From CAZEDU01 sp964511185 (GTDB taxonomy: Bacteria; Myxococcota; Myxococcia; Myxococcales; Myxococcaceae), in the NCBI GenBank assembly GCA_964511185.1, contig CAZEDU010000042.1, positions 1 to 37,205 on the forward strand: 37,205 nucleotides of DNA. Reading direction: 5' to 3'. Below the pieces are notes generated by a model. The model was given only the letters and a program-made list of their open reading frames with translations, was not told the origin of the DNA and ran no database searches. A program made the translations under genes and the position numbers. How positions within the stretch are numbered: the first letter of the stretch is position 1; every line of letters starts with the position of its first letter. Of this stretch, positions 1 to 7,528 are shown in pieces.

Positions 1-1
1 T

Positions 2-58
2 CGAACCGAGGACTCGCGGCTTGCGCGGCACCTTCGAGCGCTCGACGCGCTCGACTGA
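2..58 (+). other. possible 3' end of an upstream gene
   Basis: The frame beginning at base 2 is open from the window edge to a TGA at 56-58 and would encode an 18-residue Arg/Leu/Asp-rich tail. The permease that follows should have an ATP-binding partner gene, and such a gene would naturally lie just upstream. The segment is too short to recognise any family. Bases 59-114 form a short spacer before the permease. Confidence 0.2.
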
Positions 59-114
59 AGCCCGTCGACCACCAAAATTCTTCGCGGGTCGGTCGGATGC
101 TTGAGGAAGGACCC

Positions 115-897
115 ATGCTAAGAGCACGCCCTTTTATGAACGCGGTCGGGGCGAAAACGCTCCTCTTCAAAGAGATTCGGCGGTTCATGCGGGTGCCGGG
201 GCAGACGCTCCTCTCGCCGCTGGTCTCCACCACGCTTTACTTCCTGGTGTTCGGCTACTCGCTCGGCGGAAGGCAGCACGAGGTGGAGGGCTCGCCGTAC
301 ATCGCCTTCATCGTGCCCGGCCTGGTGTTCCTGGGCATCGCCAACAACGCGTTCTTGAACACCAGCTCGTCGCTCTTCATCACCAAGATTCAGGGCACCG
401 TCGTTGATCTGCTCGTCACCCCGCTGGGGCCGAAGGAGATCCTCTTCGGCTTCATCGGCGGCGGCATGGTCCGGGGCCTGGCGGTGGGCCTGCTCACCTG
501 GGCGGTCGCGCTGCTCTTCACCGGCTTCTCGCTCGCCCACGCCTGGGTCACGTTGGTGTATCTGATCCTGATCAGCTACGTGTTCTCGATGCTGGGGTTG
601 CTCGCCGGCCTGTGGGCGGAGAAGTTCGAGCAGATCAACTTCTTCCCGAACTTCGTCATGCTGCCGCTCGTGTTCTTGGGCGGCGTCTTCTACTCGGTCC
701 AGAGCCTGCCGCAGCCCTGGCGCGCGATCAGCCTGTTCAACCCGATGGTCTACATGGTGAACGGCCTTCGCTACGGCATGCTCGGGCAGGCGAGCCTCTC
801 ACCCGCGCTCGGCGCGGCCGTCCTCGTCGGGCTCGGCGCCGCCTCCACCGCGCTGACGGGCATCCTGTTGGCCCGCGGTTATCACTTGAAGACCTGA
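115..897 (+). CDS. ABC-2 type transporter permease
   Basis: This is a membrane permease of an ABC-2 type exporter, the class that moves polysaccharides, lipids or drugs outward with a separate ATPase. The protein is about 260 residues with six hydrophobic segments. It contains the family-typical phrase FLGGVFYSVQSLP followed by P(M)VYMVNGLRYG near residues 190-225. An ATG also lies at 97, but the ATG at 115 is preceded by GAGGAAGG at a good distance, so I chose 115. The ATPase is not in the window and presumably lies off the left edge. queE follows after 5 bp in the same direction, probably co-transcribed. The substrate cannot be told from sequence. Confidence 0.88.
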   Translation: MLRARPFMNAVGAKTLLFKEIRRFMRVPGQTLLSPLVSTTLYFLVFGYSLGGRQHEVEGSPYIAFIVPGLVFLGIANNAFLNTSSSLFITKIQGTVVDLLVTPLGPKEILFGFIGGGMVRGLAVGLLTWAVALLFTGFSLAHAWVTLVYLILISYVFSMLGLLAGLWAEKFEQINFFPNFVMLPLVFLGGVFYSVQSLPQPWRAISLFNPMVYMVNGLRYGMLGQASLSPALGAAVLVGLGAASTALTGILLARGYHLKT

Positions 898-902
898 CCT
901 CC

Positions 903-1595
903 ATGCTCGCGGGACGCCCGAAGATAGAGCCCAAGCTCGTGCCTCACGCCGACTCGGTGGTGGTGAAGGAGATTTACCTGTCGCTGCAGGGCGAGTCGTC
1001 GCACGCGGGCAAGCTGTGCACGTTCGTTCGGCTCACCGGGTGCCATCTGCGCTGCACCTACTGCGACAGCGCGTTTTCGTTCCACGGCGGCGAGCGCATG
1101 TCGAACGCGGCCATCGTCGAGAAGGTCCGCGCGCTGGGCGCGCCGATGGTCGAGGTGACGGGCGGCGAGCCGCTCCTGCAACCGGGCGTGTACCCGCTGA
1201 TGCAGGCCTTGCTCGACGCGGGCTTCACCGTGCTGCTCGAGACGTCCGGCGCCATCGACGTGCGGCTGGTCCCCGCGGCCGTGCACAAGATCGTCGATCT
1301 CAAGACGCCGTCGTCGGGCGAGGTCGACCGCAACGACTACCGCGTGCTGGGCTCGATGAACGCGAACGACGAGCTGAAGTTCGTCATCGGCTCGCGCGAG
1401 GACTACGAGTGGGTCCGCGCCTTGGTGAGGGACCAGCGGCTGGGAGAGAAGCCGTTCGGGCTGCTGTACTCGACCGTCTTCGACAAGCTCGAGCCGACCG
1501 AGCTCGCGCAGTGGATCATCGAAGACAAGCTGCCCGGCCGCTTTCAGGTGCAGCTGCACAAGGTGCTGTGGGATCCGAACGCGCGCGGCGTTTGA
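903..1595 (+). CDS. queE: 7-carboxy-7-deazaguanine synthase (QueE)
   Basis: QueE is a radical-SAM enzyme that converts 6-carboxytetrahydropterin to 7-carboxy-7-deazaguanine in the queuosine/preQ0 pathway. The 230-residue protein shows the signature LQGES near residue 28. The radical-SAM cysteines C47, C51 and C54 follow in GCHLRCTYCD, then VTGGEPLLQ and ETSGA, all in the order expected of QueE. The ATG at 903 gives a normal family length. The open frame extends further upstream, but only as an out-of-frame overlap with the permease. No queC, queD or queF is nearby, so its partners must be elsewhere. It is probably translated from the same mRNA as the permease, 5 bp upstream. Confidence 0.93.
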   Translation: MLAGRPKIEPKLVPHADSVVVKEIYLSLQGESSHAGKLCTFVRLTGCHLRCTYCDSAFSFHGGERMSNAAIVEKVRALGAPMVEVTGGEPLLQPGVYPLMQALLDAGFTVLLETSGAIDVRLVPAAVHKIVDLKTPSSGEVDRNDYRVLGSMNANDELKFVIGSREDYEWVRALVRDQRLGEKPFGLLYSTVFDKLEPTELAQWIIEDKLPGRFQVQLHKVLWDPNARGV

Positions 1596-1596
1596 G

Positions 1597-1866
1597 TCAC
1601 GCCGCCGACAACGTCAGCCCGCGCACCACCACGCCGAGCACACCGCAACCAATCCACCCCGCCATCAACCAACCCTTCCGAGCGTGCTCGAACGGACCAA
1701 AGCCATAATAGAGCGCGTAGAACGGAATGCAGAGCACCATGAAGCCGGTGCCCACGCTCCGCTGAAAGGCGTGCAGCAGCACGACCGCGAAGCAGAACAC
1801 CGACACCAACACCAGAATGAGCGAACCAACCATGAAGGGCATCGAGCGGCCTTTTACGCCCGACAA
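1597..1866 (-). CDS. small two-to-three-pass membrane protein, unknown
   Basis: This is an 89-residue hydrophobic protein with an N-terminal membrane segment (MVGSLILVLVSVFCFAVVLL), a central aromatic segment around FYALYYGFG, and a C-terminal segment (GWIGCGVLGVVVRG). The 89-residue form starts at a TTG. An internal ATG at 1842 would give 81 residues and begins right at the first membrane segment. Neither has a clear ribosome-binding site. It is convergent with queE, with one base between the stop codons, and runs in the same direction as the DUF2752 gene. I do not recognise a family. The composition and membrane pattern look like a real protein rather than a shadow frame. Confidence 0.55.
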   Translation of the reverse strand: MSGVKGRSMPFMVGSLILVLVSVFCFAVVLLHAFQRSVGTGFMVLCIPFYALYYGFGPFEHARKGWLMAGWIGCGVLGVVVRGLTLSAA

Positions 1867-1893
1867 CGACTCGGGAGTGAAAACATTTCTTGT

Positions 1894-2343
1894 CTACGGA
1901 AACCGCTCGCCGCGCACGAGGTGCAGCGCCAGCCGCGCGAGCCCGAACACGAAGAAGCACGCGAGCCCCATCCCCACCGCCCAGCGGATCAGCCGCCGCC
2001 GCTCTCCGAGCCAACCCAGCGCGCGCGCACGCGTACCTTCCGGCAACACCGCGAGCACCGCGCCGGCCCACAGCACCGGAAACAGAACGAGCCCGAACGG
2101 GTGCCACCCCCACGCCGCCGAGACGTCCCCTTCCACGAGCGCCGCGAGCGCGCGCGTCATGCCGCAGCCTGGACACGGCAGCCCGGTGACGGCGTGCAAC
2201 GGGCACAACCCCACCCCGGCCCGCTGGCGCGGAAGCAGCCAGAGCGAGAACGGCGCCACCGCCAGCCCGGCGCGAAGCCAGGCCTTCTCGAAAACCCACT
2301 CCACACTGGACGAAGACCGCGCCATCGCCCCATGGTTTACCAC
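1894..2343 (-). CDS. DUF2752 membrane protein
   Basis: This 149-residue membrane protein carries the DUF2752 hallmark. C47 in GLCPLH is followed by CPGCGMTRA at residues 57-65, and there are hydrophobic segments around residues 25-40, 78-100 and 118-140. The biochemical role of the family is unknown. The cysteine cluster faces a membrane segment and is often assumed to bind a metal or take part in redox chemistry, but that is not established. The start used is the GTG at 2343, which has AAGGAG 11 nt upstream. An ATG at 2325 is an alternative. The start lies only 5 bp from the start of the divergent gene at 2349, so each promoter must overlap the other gene. Confidence 0.8.
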   Translation of the reverse strand: MVNHGAMARSSSSVEWVFEKAWLRAGLAVAPFSLWLLPRQRAGVGLCPLHAVTGLPCPGCGMTRALAALVEGDVSAAWGWHPFGLVLFPVLWAGAVLAVLPEGTRARALGWLGERRRLIRWAVGMGLACFFVFGLARLALHLVRGERFP

Positions 2344-2348
2344 TCGCT

Positions 2349-2642
2349 ATGTCGCTCCTTCGCTCCGTCGTCTTCTTTCTGGTGTTGGGCGCGCTCCTGG
2401 GCGGCGTCGTCACGTCGCTCATCGCCCCGGGCCTCATCAACTGGTACCACACGCCGGGCGGAGCGCTGCCGCCGGGGCTCGACTTGTCGCCTTACGCGCG
2501 CCAGCTGTTGGCTGATCTGATCCGCGCCCAAACCATCGGGGCCATCGTCGGCGCCATCGTCACCGCGGCGCTCGGCTTCGCCCTCGTTCGCGGCCGCGCG
2601 CGTAAGCCCGCGGACCCCAAGCCACCTGCCGCCACGTCCTAA
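2349..2642 (+). CDS. small two-pass membrane protein, unknown
   Basis: The 97-residue protein has a hydrophobic N-terminal segment (residues 5-28), a short hydrophilic loop containing WYHTPGGALPPG, a second membrane segment (residues 62-82), and a basic, proline-rich tail. No ribosome-binding site precedes the ATG. The gene starts head-to-head with the DUF2752 gene, 5 bp away. I do not recognise a family. The residue pattern (two clean membrane helices and a conserved-looking loop) supports a genuine protein. Bases 2643-2749 downstream contain no gene and should hold the promoter of the DUF885 lipoprotein. Confidence 0.65.
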   Translation: MSLLRSVVFFLVLGALLGGVVTSLIAPGLINWYHTPGGALPPGLDLSPYARQLLADLIRAQTIGAIVGAIVTAALGFALVRGRARKPADPKPPAATS

Positions 2643-2749
2643 TCCTCAACGGGCCGTTGCCTCCCACCAACGATGTAGGTGTGCGCTAGGCATCATCCCT
2701 GTGAGACACTCTGATGGTCGACGGGCGACTTCGTCCTTAGAGATGTCTC

Positions 2750-4585
2750 ATGCAGTGGTTGTTTCGTTCTGGGTTGCCCGCGCTCCTCATCGGGCTGGTC
2801 GTCGCCGCCGGCGGGTGTCGACGCACCGTGAGGCCAGCCCCGCCCCTCTCCGACGAGTTCGAATCGAAGCGGCTGTCGAAGTTGTCCGACGAGTATTGGG
2901 AGTTCTTGGTCTCGGAGCAGCCCATCTGGGCCACGTTCTTGGGCGACCGACGACGCGACACCGAGCTGCCGGACCTGTCGGAAGAAGCCCTGGCCTACGC
3001 CGGCGAGCAGCTCCAGCGGCTGCACGAAGAGGTCGAATCGCTTGATCCCGACCGACTCGCGGAGCCGGACCGCATCACCCGCGAATCCCTGCTGTCGCTC
3101 CTGTCGAGTCATCTCGAGACACGGGTGTGCCGGCAAGAGCTGTGGGACTTAAACCCGCTCGACGGCGTCCAGGCCTCGCTCGCCGAGCTGCCCCACCTGC
3201 ACGGCATCACCGAGCCCGACCACGCGCGCTCGCTCGAGGTCCGCTACCTGCGCAGCCCGGTGCTGATGGATCAGCACATCGACAACCTCCGGCGCGGGCT
3301 CAAGCGCGGCTTCGTGGCGCCGAAGGTTTCAGTCGAGCGCGTCATCTCGCAGCTCGACCGGCTGATGCTGCCCAAACCCGAGGCGTCGGAGTTCCTCGCG
3401 GCGGTGCGCATCCCCGCCGCGTGGCGCGACAGCGACCGTCTGCAGGCGCGGCGCAGCCTGGCCGAAGCGGTGCGCAGCGCGGTCTACCCGTCGCTGCGCA
3501 AGTACCGCGACTTTCTGGCGATGGAGTACCTGCCCCATGCGCGCGACGCCATCGGGCTGGCGGCCAACAAGAGCGGCAACGCCTGCTACCAGGCGCGCAT
3601 CCGCGCGACCACGGGCCTCGAGCTGTCGCCCAAGGAAGTCCACGAGCTGGGGTGGAAAGAGCTGCAGCGAAACCAGCTCGAGATGCGCCGCATCGCGGTC
3701 AAGCTGACGGGCACCGAGGACTTGGAGAAGGTCGAGCGCATGCTGGCGGAGAACCCGCGCCAGCGCGTGCGCACGCCCGAAGAGCTGGTCGCGTACAACC
3801 GGTCCATCGTCGAGCGCGCGCAGCGGGCCGCGAAGAAGATGTTCGGCAAGCTGCCCACGTTGCCCGTGGAGGTGCAGCCGATCGACCGGCAGCGCGAGAA
3901 GGACTCGCCGCCCGGCTACTACTACCAGGGCTCGACGACGACGAAGCGGCCCGGCCTGTACTTCCTCAACACGTACGACGCGCCCAACCGGCTGCTCTTT
4001 CAGATGGAGCCGCTCGCGTTTCACGAGACGGTGCCAGGACACCACCTGCAAATCGCGTTGGCCCAAGAGCTGCGCGGGCTGCCCAAGTTCCGGCGCGAGC
4101 TCGGCGAGCCGATCTTCAAGGAAGGCTGGGCGCACTACGCCGAAGTGCTCGCCGACGAGATGAAGCTCTACTCTTCGGAGGAGGCGCGCTTCGGCATGCT
4201 GTCGGATCAGGCGCTGCGCGCCGCGCGGCTGGTGGTCGACACCGGCATTCACGCCATGGGGTGGACGCGCGAGCAGGCCATCACCTTCCTCGTGCAGAAC
4301 ACCGCCGAGTCCTACGAGAGCGCCGCGCGCGAGGTGGACCGCTACATCGTCTGGCCGGCGCAAGCGCTGACCTACAAGCTGGGGCAGCTGGAGATTCTCC
4401 GGTTGCGTGAAGAGGCGATGGAGCGGCTGGGCCCGCGCTTCGACCTGAAGAGCTTCCACGACCGCGTGCTCGCCAACGGCGCCGTGCCGATGCCCGTGTT
4501 GCGCCGCGTGATGGAGCAGTGGGTCGACGCGGTCGCGCGCGCAGGCGAGGCCTCGCCCCAGCCCCGCGCGGCGGCGCATCGCTGA
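2750..4585 (+). CDS. DUF885 family lipoprotein (putative metallopeptidase-like)
   Basis: This is a 611-residue protein of the DUF885 family, large predicted zinc-peptidase-like proteins usually exported to the envelope. Its N-terminus is a signal sequence ending VVAAGGC, so C23 is probably lipidated. The likely metal site is visible as HETVPGHH at residues 425-432, with a downstream acidic motif KEGWAHYAE around 457-465. This matches the HExxxxGH...E arrangement of the family. PGYYYQGST and GLYFLNTYD before the motif are also typical. The length is normal for the family. The substrate is unknown. The gene stands alone, followed by a 96-bp spacer with possible RNA structure before the MFS gene. 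Confidence 0.88.
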   Translation: MQWLFRSGLPALLIGLVVAAGGCRRTVRPAPPLSDEFESKRLSKLSDEYWEFLVSEQPIWATFLGDRRRDTELPDLSEEALAYAGEQLQRLHEEVESLDPDRLAEPDRITRESLLSLLSSHLETRVCRQELWDLNPLDGVQASLAELPHLHGITEPDHARSLEVRYLRSPVLMDQHIDNLRRGLKRGFVAPKVSVERVISQLDRLMLPKPEASEFLAAVRIPAAWRDSDRLQARRSLAEAVRSAVYPSLRKYRDFLAMEYLPHARDAIGLAANKSGNACYQARIRATTGLELSPKEVHELGWKELQRNQLEMRRIAVKLTGTEDLEKVERMLAENPRQRVRTPEELVAYNRSIVERAQRAAKKMFGKLPTLPVEVQPIDRQREKDSPPGYYYQGSTTTKRPGLYFLNTYDAPNRLLFQMEPLAFHETVPGHHLQIALAQELRGLPKFRRELGEPIFKEGWAHYAEVLADEMKLYSSEEARFGMLSDQALRAARLVVDTGIHAMGWTREQAITFLVQNTAESYESAAREVDRYIVWPAQALTYKLGQLEILRLREEAMERLGPRFDLKSFHDRVLANGAVPMPVLRRVMEQWVDAVARAGEASPQPRAAAHR

Positions 4586-4601
4586 AGTACCTCGAGCGGT
4601 C

Positions 4602-4653
4602 GGGAGACCTCTCTCCAAGCTTGCTGGCAACGCGCGGACTGCTTGGGAGACCC
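4602..4653 (+). promoter_or_regulatory. possible structured leader upstream of MFS exporter
   Basis: Between the DUF885 stop and the MFS start there are two competing stem options. GGAGA at about 4603 can pair with TCTCC at about 4611, and CTCCAAGC (4613-4620) can pair with GCTTGGGAG (4641-4649) with one bulged base. GGGAGACC occurs twice. No U-run follows, so it is not a clear terminator. I cannot match it to a known riboswitch class. It could be a weak terminator or an attenuator. Confidence 0.3.
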
Positions 4654-4681
4654 AGCGTCGCCGGTGTAAACCCACCCGCTC

Positions 4682-5968
4682 ATGCACTCGGCCGATCCGG
4701 GCTCCGCTTCCAGCCCCACCCTTTCTCCCGAGCCCAGCCGCGCGGCCTTCGCCTTCATCTTCATCACCGTCGCGCTCGACATGCTCGCGCTCGGGGTGAT
4801 GGTGCCGGTGCTGCCCAAGCTGATCATCGCGTTCGAGGGCGGGGACCGCTCGCTCGCCGCGCAGGTGACCGGCTACTTCGGCTTCGCCTGGGCGTTGATG
4901 CAGTTCGTCTTCGCGCCCGTGCTGGGCGGGCTCTCCGACCGCTTCGGCCGGCGCCCCGTCATTCTGCTCTCCAACTTCGGCCTGGGGCTCGATTACCTGC
5001 TCATGGCGCTGGCGCCCTCTTTGGGCTGGCTCGCCGTGGGCCGCGTCGTCTCGGGCATCACCAGCGCGAGCTTCCCCACCGCCGCCGCCTACATCTCCGA
5101 CGTGACACCGCACGAGAAGCGCGCCGCGCGCTTCGGCATGCTCGGCGCGGCGTTTGGCTTGGGCTTCATCATCGGCCCGGCCGTCGGCGGGCTGCTCGGC
5201 GACATCGACCTGCGCCTGCCTTTCTGGGCGTCCGCGGGCTTGAGCCTGGCCAACGCGGCGTACGGCTTCTTCATCCTCCCCGAGTCGCTGCCCAAGGCGC
5301 GCCGCGCGCCCTTCGACTGGCGCCGCGCGAACCCCGTCGGGTCGCTCCGGCTCTTGCGCGCGCACCCCGGCCTGCTCGGCTTGGCCGCCACCGCGTTCAT
5401 CTACTTCGCGGCGCACGAGGCGTTGCCGAGCATGTTCGTCATCTACACCGACTACCGCTACCACTGGGACGAGCGCACCGTCGGGTTGGCGCTCGCGCTG
5501 ATCGGCATCTGCACCACCGTCGTCTCGGCGGGGCTGGTCGGCTTCACCGTGAAGCGGCTGGGCGAGCGGCGCACGGTGCTGCTCGGACTCACGTGCGGCT
5601 TGCTCGGCTTCGCGGTGTACGCCGTCGCCTCGACGGGAGGCCTCTTCATGGCGGGGCTTCCCTTCGTGGCGCTGTGGGGCGTCGCCGGCCCGGCGATGCA
5701 GTCGTTGATGACCCGGCGCGTGGGCCCGAACGCGCAAGGCCAGCTGCAAGGGGCGATCGGCAGCATGCGCGCCATCACCGGCATGGTCGGCCCCATTCTC
5801 TTCACGCAGGTCTTCGCCGCCGCGGTGAGCGACCAGGCCTCGGTGAAGCTGCCCGGCGCGCCCTACTGGCTCGCCACGCTCCTGCTCTTGTGCAGCCTCA
5901 TCCTGGCGTTCTTCGTGACGCCCTCTTCGCCACGAGGGACAGCTTCTGCGCGCGCGTCAGGCGCTTGA
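4682..5968 (+). CDS. MFS exporter, TCR/Tet family
   Basis: This is a 428-residue major facilitator protein of the TCR/Tet drug:proton antiporter type, with twelve predicted membrane helices. The motif-A signature appears as GGLSDRFGRRPVIL around residue 80-93. Helix-5-type features follow in LGAAFGLGFIIGPAVGGLLG, resembling TetA relatives. Family knowledge points to efflux of small hydrophobic compounds. Tetracycline resistance cannot be inferred. No TetR-type regulator is adjacent. A hydrophilic Ser/Pro-rich stretch of about 20 residues precedes helix 1. No strong ribosome-binding site is visible before the ATG. Its last 71 bp overlap the 3' end of the convergent GIY-YIG gene. Confidence 0.88.
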   Translation: MHSADPGSASSPTLSPEPSRAAFAFIFITVALDMLALGVMVPVLPKLIIAFEGGDRSLAAQVTGYFGFAWALMQFVFAPVLGGLSDRFGRRPVILLSNFGLGLDYLLMALAPSLGWLAVGRVVSGITSASFPTAAAYISDVTPHEKRAARFGMLGAAFGLGFIIGPAVGGLLGDIDLRLPFWASAGLSLANAAYGFFILPESLPKARRAPFDWRRANPVGSLRLLRAHPGLLGLAATAFIYFAAHEALPSMFVIYTDYRYHWDERTVGLALALIGICTTVVSAGLVGFTVKRLGERRTVLLGLTCGLLGFAVYAVASTGGLFMAGLPFVALWGVAGPAMQSLMTRRVGPNAQGQLQGAIGSMRAITGMVGPILFTQVFAAAVSDQASVKLPGAPYWLATLLLLCSLILAFFVTPSSPRGTASARASGA

Positions 5969-6179
5969 TGGCCGCCTCGCGCTTGAGCGCCGCGCTCCGG
6001 TCGCGCGCCACCGGCAAGCGCGAGCGGGTGTAGCGCGCGCCTTTGCCCGACTGGTGCCGCGACAGCCGCGTGGCGAGGTCGTTGGTGCAGCCCGCATAAA
6101 GCGAGCCGTCGACGCACTGCAGAAAGTAGACGAACCAACGCGCGGTCTTCCCCTGTTTTCGCGGCGCTCGCCGACCCAC
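5898..6179 (-). CDS. GIY-YIG domain protein, shortened
   Basis: This is a 93-residue single-domain GIY-YIG protein (YhbQ/UPF0213-like). FVYFLQCVDGSLYAGCTND (residues 16-34) corresponds to the GIY...YIG strands. RLSRHQSGKGARYTR follows, and DRSAALKREAAIKRLT is the family's third block. The GTG start at 6179 is preceded by AGGAGG at about 6 nt, a strong signal. Compared with the family, the strand between TRSRLPV and DRSAAL is about 7-10 residues too short, and the usual hydrophobic LVF-type strand plus acidic residue is missing. The reading frame is intact, so this is an in-frame deletion or a divergent subfamily. The third position of the YIG-like motif is C in YAGC. Confidence 0.8.
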   Translation of the reverse strand: MGRRAPRKQGKTARWFVYFLQCVDGSLYAGCTNDLATRLSRHQSGKGARYTRSRLPVARDRSAALKREAAIKRLTRAQKLSLVAKRASRRTPG

Positions 6180-6233
6180 TGAATGCCTCCTGGTCGACAA
6201 CTTGGACCTGGGTGACTGCGACAATAGACGCAA

Positions 6234-6956
6234 ATGCCCGCCATCGCCTCTGCCCTGCCTGCCGCCCCTGCCCCCAAGGCCACGAAGAAGAAGAAGAAGG
6301 TCCAACGCCCCGTCCCGCTCCCGCGTGTGAACGGCCACACGCTTCGCACCACCGAGGCGAAGTGGGTTCGCTTCTTCGCCACCAACGTGGTGCCGCGGCT
6401 CAAGGGGACGTTGGCGCAGCGGTTGGATCAAGCCGCCGCCGTCGCGTGGTGGTCGCTGAAGGAAGGCGTGCTCGGCATCGACAACGCCGTCGCTTACTCG
6501 AACGCCAACTTCTCGGGCGGCGACCGTCGCATTGGTCCTTTGAGCGTGGGCGTCCCCGGCCGCGCGTGGCAGGTGGGCCCCAGCGGCGTGCAGGTGACCG
6601 GCCGGTCGCTGGCCGGCATCGAGCAGCTCGCCAAGCGCATCTACCCCGGCAAGAGCATCACGCAGATCCTCGACCTGACCGCGCGCATGGCCAAGCACTG
6701 GCGCGGCACCGCGACCTACCGCGGCATCGTGAACGCCAAAGGCTCGCTGCGCGCGTCTTGGCTGCTTCGCAACCCGGCCATCGGCACCGCGCTGCAGGCG
6801 CCCGCCGTGCGCGCCGAGTGCGTGAACAGCAGCCGTGGCTGGTGCTACGGCACCGCCTGGGACACCACCAGCCGCTACGCGCCCAACAAGACCGCCGCGC
6901 TCAACTCCATCCGCACCCTGCGCGCGTACTTCCTCAAGGTCGCGCGGCAGAGCTGA
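6234..6956 (+). CDS. hypothetical basic protein
   Basis: I do not recognise this 240-residue protein. It has an Ala/Pro-rich N-terminus followed by a run of five lysines (residues 18-22), then a folded region with AVAWWSLKEGVLGIDNAVAYSNANF, GRSLAGIEQLAKRIYPGKS and a C-terminal segment with two cysteines (CVNSS...GWCYGTAWDTT). There is no signal peptide or membrane segment. No ribosome-binding site precedes the ATG. A TTGGAC (6202-6207) and TAGACG (6225-6230) pair with 17-nt spacing would place transcription start near the ATG. The gene is divergent from the GIY-YIG gene (54-bp gap) and convergent with the VOC gene. The cysteine pair and aromatic content suggest a structured, perhaps ligand-binding, domain. 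Confidence 0.65.
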   Translation: MPAIASALPAAPAPKATKKKKKVQRPVPLPRVNGHTLRTTEAKWVRFFATNVVPRLKGTLAQRLDQAAAVAWWSLKEGVLGIDNAVAYSNANFSGGDRRIGPLSVGVPGRAWQVGPSGVQVTGRSLAGIEQLAKRIYPGKSITQILDLTARMAKHWRGTATYRGIVNAKGSLRASWLLRNPAIGTALQAPAVRAECVNSSRGWCYGTAWDTTSRYAPNKTAALNSIRTLRAYFLKVARQS

Positions 6957-6969
6957 GCGCGGCGCGCCG

Positions 6970-7407
6970 TCACATCTGTTGCTTCATCCGCCGGTCCATC
7001 TCCTCGGGCGAGACGTCTTCCACGTGGGTGGCGACCGTCCACTCGACCCCGAACGGGTCGAGGATGGTGCCCGAGCGATCGCCGTAGAACTGATTCTCGA
7101 TCGGCCGCTTGGCCGTGGCGCCGGCATCCAGCGCCTTCTTGATCACCGCATCGCAGTCCTTCACGTAGATGGACAACCGGCCCTGCGGCGTGGGCGGGGC
7201 GACGCTCTCCCAAGGCTCGCCGAACATGATGACCGAGCTGCCGAACTGGAGCTCGCAGTGCACGACTTCACCCTTCGGTCCCTTCATCTTCATGCGCTCT
7301 TCGGCGCCGAAGACCTTCTTGTAGAACTCGAGCGCGCGATCGCTGCCTTTGATGGCGAAGAGGGAACAAATGGTGGGGTAGTTGTCCGGAACGGGTTTCA
7401 CGGCCAT
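6970..7407 (-). CDS. VOC family (PhnB/glyoxalase-like) protein
   Basis: This 145-residue protein has two beta-alpha-beta-beta-beta modules of the vicinal oxygen chelate fold. ALEFYKKVFGAEER and HCELQFGSSVIMFGE form the first. LSIYVKDCDAVIKKALDAGAT, then FYGDRSGTILDPFGVEWTVATHVED, forms the second. The DPFG-xx-W end is typical of PhnB-like members (3-demethylubiquinone-9 methyltransferase-like). The reaction is unknown, and such proteins range from dioxygenases to drug-binding proteins. The ATG at 7407 has AGGAGA about 8 nt upstream. A perfect 14-bp palindrome lies 67 bp upstream, suggesting regulated expression. It is convergent with the hypothetical gene before it (13-bp gap). Confidence 0.86.
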   Translation of the reverse strand: MAVKPVPDNYPTICSLFAIKGSDRALEFYKKVFGAEERMKMKGPKGEVVHCELQFGSSVIMFGEPWESVAPPTPQGRLSIYVKDCDAVIKKALDAGATAKRPIENQFYGDRSGTILDPFGVEWTVATHVEDVSPEEMDRRMKQQM

Positions 7408-7473
7408 GGCGGAGTCTCCTGTCAGGAAAGGGGGAGGCCGCACAGAAACCCCACTCGCCGCGGGACGCAAGTC

Positions 7474-7487
7474 ACGAATGCATTCGT
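7474..7487. promoter_or_regulatory. 14-bp perfect palindrome, candidate operator
   Basis: ACGAATGCATTCGT is its own reverse complement and is much more AT-rich than the surrounding sequence. It lies 67-80 bp upstream of the VOC gene start, where a dimeric regulator would bind. No regulator gene is adjacent. Confidence 0.4.
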
Positions 7488-7497
7488 TGGCTCGACA

Positions 7498-7518
7498 GGT
7501 CGACATCTCCACAGATGG
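7498..7518 (+). repeat. direct repeat copy A flanking vapBC
   Basis: A 21-nt sequence made of GGTCGAC, one variable base (A here), then TCTCCACAGATGG. It recurs at 8260-8280 in the same orientation with 20 of 21 bases identical. This copy ends 10 bp beyond the vapC stop codon, so the two copies bracket the whole toxin-antitoxin unit. Confidence 0.75.
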
Positions 7519-7528
7519 GACCCGCCAC

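Noticed and set aside
2654..2700. Candidate promoter upstream of the DUF885 gene (TTGCCT and TAGGCA)
   Set aside because: Spacing is about 24 nt, too long for a normal sigma-70 promoter.
3329..5749. Long minus-strand open frame opposite the DUF885 and MFS genes
   Set aside because: His/Arg/Gln-rich low-complexity translation with no start signal or family features.
6960..6969. 10-bp palindrome CGGCGCGCCG between convergent genes
   Set aside because: No loop to form a hairpin, and such GC palindromes are expected by chance in this base composition.
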